From DASPKW01 sp038244055 (lineage in GTDB: Bacteria > Planctomycetota > Phycisphaerae > Tepidisphaerales > Tepidisphaeraceae): 18,464 bases of DNA. Below, one piece after another: positions 15,617-18,464 of the stretch. The stretch spans positions 1 to 18,464 of the forward strand of contig JBBRTW010000094.1 in the NCBI GenBank assembly GCA_038244055.1, read 5' to 3'. Every line of letters begins with the position of its first letter. The stretch's first letter is position 1. A program made the position numbers and the translations under genes. The notes beneath the pieces are model-generated. The model ran no database searches. It saw only the letters and a program-made list of their open reading frames with translations, and had not been told where the DNA came from.

Positions 15617-15838
15617 ATGAGTGCAGTCGTTTCCGCCCCGTTGCAGATGGTCGAGGCGGTCGCCGCGCTCCGCTTTCCCGCGGTGTCCGACCGGCGGCTG
15701 CGGGTGCTCATGGATCGCAACAATGACGGCGCGCTCACCGCCGAAGAACGCGAAGAGCTGGAATCCCTCGCCGAACTGAGTGAGACCATTTCGCTGGTTC
15801 GCGCCGACGCCCTCGCACTCCTGGGACGCAGGCCCTGA
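15617..15838 (+). CDS. Small protein coupled to the HNH endonuclease, function unknown
   Basis: The 73-residue product follows a strong ribosome site (GGAGGTGA, six bases before the ATG). It is mostly helical and acidic: an N-terminal part to about residue 30, then LMDRNNDGALTAEEREELESLAEL (in pieces, about 31-54) and a C-terminal helix ending ADALALLGRRP. DRNNDGALTAEE looks like an EF-hand-type loop entering a helix, though only one is present. The stop TGA overlaps the next ATG by one base (TGATG), so the two proteins are translationally coupled. The arrangement suggests a partner or modulator of the nuclease, as in two-gene toxin-antitoxin or nuclease-immunity modules. No known antitoxin domain is recognised, so this is inference. 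Confidence 0.8.
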   Translation: MSAVVSAPLQMVEAVAALRFPAVSDRRLRVLMDRNNDGALTAEEREELESLAELSETISLVRADALALLGRRP

Positions 15839-16260
15839 TGAACGCCTCCGCCTATGCCTCGGCCGTTCAGGAACGCGCCGGCGGGCGGTGCGAATATTGC
15901 CGCATGCACCAATCGCTCCAGGGGGCGACCTTTCACGTCGAGCACATCGTTCCCGCGTCGCGGGGCGGCCCCACGAGCCTCGAAAACCTTGCCTGGTGCT
16001 GCCCATCGTGCAACCTCCACAAGTCCGACCGTGTCCGCGCGATCGATCCGGACACCGATCAACCCGCCCCGCTGTTCCATCCTCGACAGGACGACTGGAA
16101 CGCGCACTTCGCCTGGGTCGATTACCGTCTGACCGGCCGCACCGCGACGGGCAGGGCCACGATCGCCGCGCTAAAGCTGAACGCCGAACGGCGGCTTCTG
16201 ATCCGCCGCGCCGAAGAAATGTTCAAGCTGTTTCCGCCTCTCCACCCGAACGAACCCTGA
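15838..16260 (+). CDS. HNH endonuclease
   Basis: The 140-residue protein has a complete HNH core. A zinc knuckle pair is formed by CEYC (C18/C21) and CPSC (C55/C58). HVEHIVPASRGG contains the catalytic H36, and LENLAWCCPSCNLHKSD supplies N50, N59 and H61 for metal and fold. The C-terminal ~65 residues (FHPRQDDWNAHFAW, GRATIAALKLNAERRLLIRRAEEMF) are the extension typical of stand-alone genomic HNH nucleases of this size. It should cut DNA using one divalent metal ion; specificity is unknown. The start overlaps the stop of the 73-residue gene. Forty-one bases separate its stop from the convergent DUF1592-type gene. Whether it acts in defence, in DNA metabolism or as a toxin cannot be read from sequence. 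Confidence 0.92.
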   Translation: MNASAYASAVQERAGGRCEYCRMHQSLQGATFHVEHIVPASRGGPTSLENLAWCCPSCNLHKSDRVRAIDPDTDQPAPLFHPRQDDWNAHFAWVDYRLTGRTATGRATIAALKLNAERRLLIRRAEEMFKLFPPLHPNEP

Positions 16261-16269
16261 ACGCTCTTC

Positions 16270-16296
16270 TTCGTTCCCTTCGCGTCCTTCGTGGTT
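16270..16296. repeat. Three-unit 9-bp degenerate repeat between convergent genes
   Basis: TTCGTTCCC, TTCGCGTCC and TTCGTGGTT follow one another in the 41-base gap between the HNH gene and the DUF1592-type gene. The TTCG core and spacing are constant. Similar TTCG-rich strings recur between genes in some environmental genomes, by my recollection. No hairpin or terminator is evident. Confidence 0.4.
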
Positions 16297-16301
16297 CACT
16301 C

Positions 16302-18413
16302 CTACTGCCCCGTCACCCGCCGATGCGTGAACGGATAACTCGTCACCACCCCCACCACCAGTGTCTGCATTCGATATCCATCCCTGGCAACCGTGCCGGA
16401 CAACTGATCGACCACCACCTCATCGTAGCCGTCCAACTGCCGGCACAGGGCATACGCCAGCATCTTGTTGGTGAGGTTGCGGCTGAAATCCTCGGTCCGG
16501 CCGGCGATGATGTGCTTGAGCTGGCTGGGGGTGGTGAAGCGCTTGGTGGCGGGGGGCTTTATGGAGGGATCGCCGACGGGTAATTCACCGGTGGCGTCGA
16601 TGGCGCCGCCGGAGTCGTCCTTGTCGCGCCAGCGGCCGATGGCGTCGAAGTTTTCCAGGCCGAAGCCGATGGGGTCGAGCACCTTGTGGCAACTGGCGCA
16701 GGTGGGATTGGAGCGATGCAGCTCGGTGCGCTGCCGCAGTGTCATGCTGGCGACCTTCTGGGGGTCCTGTTTTTCCAGGCTTGGGACATTGGCCGGCGGC
16801 GGTGGAACGTGCTCGCCCAAAACCTGTTCCAGCACCCACACGCCGCGATTGACCGGGCTGGTGCGGTTGGGGAAGGAGCTCATGGCGAGGATGCCGGGCA
16901 GGGTCAGGATGCCGCCGCGGTCGGGGTCGGTCAGCTTGACCTGGCGCATCTCGGTGCCATTGATCGCGGGGCCGGTGAGCGGCTGCTTCATGCCATAGAT
17001 CGTCGCGAGCTGGGGATTGAGGAAGGTGTAGTCGCTGTCGATGAAGGTCGCCAGGCTGCGGTTCTCGCGGAGGATGCTCTCGAAGAGCAGGCGCGCTTCA
17101 TCGTACATCGAGGCGCGCAGGTCGGCGGTCATCTGCGGGAATTTTTCCGCATCGAAGGTCTTGCCATTGAGCTTATCCAAACCGAGCCACTGTGCGCCGA
17201 AGCCGTCGAAGAAGGCGCGCGAGCGCGGATCGGCGATCAGCCGGCGGGCCTGCCCGGCCAGCATTTCGGGGTTATGCAGCTTCCCCGCATCGGCCAGCGC
17301 TGAGAGCTCCGCATCGGGCATCGTCGCCCAGAGCAGGTACGACAGGCGCGATGCCAGTTGATAATCGTCCAGGGCGATGATGTCGCCGGCGGGCCTGGCA
17401 TCGGCCGGTGCCGTGGCCGGGGCGGCGGGGGCGGCGGGGGTGGCGGGGGCGGAGCCGGCCGTCTTCGCGGCGACGCCGGGCGCGATCGGGCCGGGCGCGA
17501 TCGGGCCGGGCGCGATCGGGCCGGGCGTGATGAAGATGAACTGCGGCGAGATGAGAATCGCCTTGAGCATCAGGCGCAGCGCCTCGGGATACGATTTCCC
17601 CTGGTCTGTGGCCAGCGCGAACACGCGCATCAGCACATCGATCTCCCCCTCCGATGGCGGCCGGCGGTAGGCGAGGCGGGCCAGCGACCGGGCGATCTTG
17701 CGCGCGGCGATCTTCTGCTCGGCCCCCTTGCCCTCTTTCCCCGCGCCCGGATCGACACCAAAGAGGCGCTTCTGCATTTCCGTCGGCGGCGCTCCCGGTG
17801 GCGCGAGGGTTCGATTCAGCACCTCATTGGCCACCGCCAGATACTGCTCCATCAGAAGCGGCGAGAGCGAGTTGGTGTACCCCGCGCCAAACACCTCATC
17901 GGGAAGATCATGCGCGATCCGCGGATCGACGCCCAGCAGATCGTGCAGCGTATTGCCGTATTCGACCCGGCTCAGCCGGCGGATGATGAAGGGGCCGGGG
18001 TCTTTCGGGCTCAGGGACTTCATCCGCTCGATCCAGTCCACGATCGCCCTGCGTTCGGGCTCGGTCGGCTGCTTATCCTCCTCTTCCGGCGGCATATCGT
18101 GCGATTTGATCTGTACCGATGCCCGCTTCCACAGCGCTCGGAATGTGGGCGACTCCGGGTTCTTGAACGCGCTTTGAAAGGTCACCCCGCCCTTTTGCTT
18201 GTTGCCGCTATGGCAGCGCGCGCAGTAGGTCGCCATCAGCGGGGCCACCTGGCCCTTATACGCCTTCAACGCTTCCGCCCGCGCCGCGGTCAATTCAGGC
18301 TCGCCATTGCCTCCCGCTCCCCCCGCTCCCCCCGCTCCCCCCCCGCCCCCCCCCCCCCCCGCCCCCCCGGGCCCCGCGCGCCCCGCAACCTGGACCCCGC
18401 CCCCCCACAGCAA
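16302..18413 (-). CDS. Planctomycete-type cytochrome protein (PSCyt1-DUF1587-DUF1595-DUF1592-DUF1588-DUF1585), 5' end unreliable
   Basis: The open frame gives 703 residues. In order: a PSCyt1-like c-type cytochrome segment (about 50-130) with C64-A-R-C-H68; DUF1587 (about 144-205, RRLSRVEYGNTLHDLLGVD); DUF1595 (about 235-293); DUF1592 (about 345-475, LASRLSYLLWATMPDAEL); DUF1588 (about 495-597) with a second CxxCH (572-576, NPTCASCHKVLDPIGFGLENFD); and DUF1585 (about 625-700). The C-terminus is complete. The first ~40 residues are poly-Gly from a poly-C tract, start on TTG, and lack the expected signal peptide, so the true start is probably lost to sequence error. A GPIAP repeat and Ala-rich linker (about 297-344) interrupts the DUF1595-DUF1592 junction. 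The product is thought to be exported with heme ligation and to partner the DUF1552 protein. Confidence 0.88.
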   Translation of the reverse strand: MLWGGGVQVAGRAGPGGAGGGGGGGGAGGAGGAGGNGEPELTAARAEALKAYKGQVAPLMATYCARCHSGNKQKGGVTFQSAFKNPESPTFRALWKRASVQIKSHDMPPEEEDKQPTEPERRAIVDWIERMKSLSPKDPGPFIIRRLSRVEYGNTLHDLLGVDPRIAHDLPDEVFGAGYTNSLSPLLMEQYLAVANEVLNRTLAPPGAPPTEMQKRLFGVDPGAGKEGKGAEQKIAARKIARSLARLAYRRPPSEGEIDVLMRVFALATDQGKSYPEALRLMLKAILISPQFIFITPGPIAPGPIAPGPIAPGVAAKTAGSAPATPAAPAAPATAPADARPAGDIIALDDYQLASRLSYLLWATMPDAELSALADAGKLHNPEMLAGQARRLIADPRSRAFFDGFGAQWLGLDKLNGKTFDAEKFPQMTADLRASMYDEARLLFESILRENRSLATFIDSDYTFLNPQLATIYGMKQPLTGPAINGTEMRQVKLTDPDRGGILTLPGILAMSSFPNRTSPVNRGVWVLEQVLGEHVPPPPANVPSLEKQDPQKVASMTLRQRTELHRSNPTCASCHKVLDPIGFGLENFDAIGRWRDKDDSGGAIDATGELPVGDPSIKPPATKRFTTPSQLKHIIAGRTEDFSRNLTNKMLAYALCRQLDGYDEVVVDQLSGTVARDGYRMQTLVVGVVTSYPFTHRRVTGQ
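17475..17534 (-). repeat. 15-bp tandem repeat encoding GPIAP
   Basis: Three identical 15-bp copies of GCCGGGCGCGATCGG start at 17475, 17490 and 17505 on the plus strand, and a fourth degenerate copy follows at 17520. On the coding strand they give repeated Gly-Pro-Ile-Ala-Pro at the start of a linker of about 50 residues. Confidence 0.85.
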
Positions 18414-18464
18414 CTGCTAACCCCCCACGAGGCTCTACCACGGGGCCGGGCGCGGGTGTGGCGG
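18310..18464. other. Poly-C low-complexity contig edge, sequence doubtful
   Basis: Runs of CCCCCGCTC units merge into long C homopolymers with occasional G. Beyond 18414 no coding sense remains, and an in-frame TAG appears directly upstream of the gene start. The pattern is what assembly or basecalling produces at a contig end over a homopolymer. It may hide the signal peptide of the cytochrome-type protein. Confidence 0.6.

Overview
The window is a GC-rich bacterial segment, most likely from a member of the Planctomycetota or a close PVC relative. The main reason is the minus-strand pair of a planctomycete-type cytochrome protein (PSCyt1/DUF1587/DUF1595/DUF1592/DUF1588/DUF1585) and a Tat-exported DUF1552 protein, a pairing typical of that group. 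A secreted xylose-isomerase-like TIM barrel and several small families without known function fit the same picture. The right edge (about 18310-18464) is a poly-C/poly-G-rich stretch that looks like a low-quality contig end, so this is probably a metagenome-assembled contig.

Region 1 (132-9426, plus strand) is an efflux locus. An unknown membrane-anchored protein comes first. It is followed by an OmpR-type response regulator and its sensor kinase (ATGA overlap), an outer-membrane-factor lipoprotein, a periplasmic adaptor with an unusual Lys/Pro/Ala/Glu linker, and a 1051-residue RND pump (ATGA overlap with the adaptor). Together these make a complete two-component-controlled tripartite RND exporter. 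The kinase has a CusS-like altered G1 box, while the pump carries the Asp-Asp/Lys proton relay of drug-type RND proteins, so the substrate cannot be fixed from sequence.

Region 2 (9451-13541) holds a secreted TIM-barrel protein (minus), a secreted DUF4139 protein (plus) and the DUF1552 protein (minus).

Region 3 (13542-14668) is 1.1 kb with no convincing gene, packed with repeats. It contains a triple-hairpin element, an array of thirteen 21-bp units built on GGAA-N2-TTCC dyads, a 17-bp-arm hairpin, a 121-bp MITE-like element with a 9-bp target duplication, and a degenerate 7-bp tandem repeat. The 7-bp repeat also occurs, inverted, at the 3' end of the kinase gene.

Region 4 (14669-16260, plus) carries an unknown 223-residue protein, a possible 31-residue ORF, and a translationally coupled pair of a 73-residue protein and an HNH endonuclease. 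Regions 3 and 4 separate the DUF1592-type gene (16302-18413, minus) from its usual DUF1552 partner.

The least explained signal is the 21-bp dyad array. Its pattern of variation points to DNA- or RNA-level constraint rather than protein coding.
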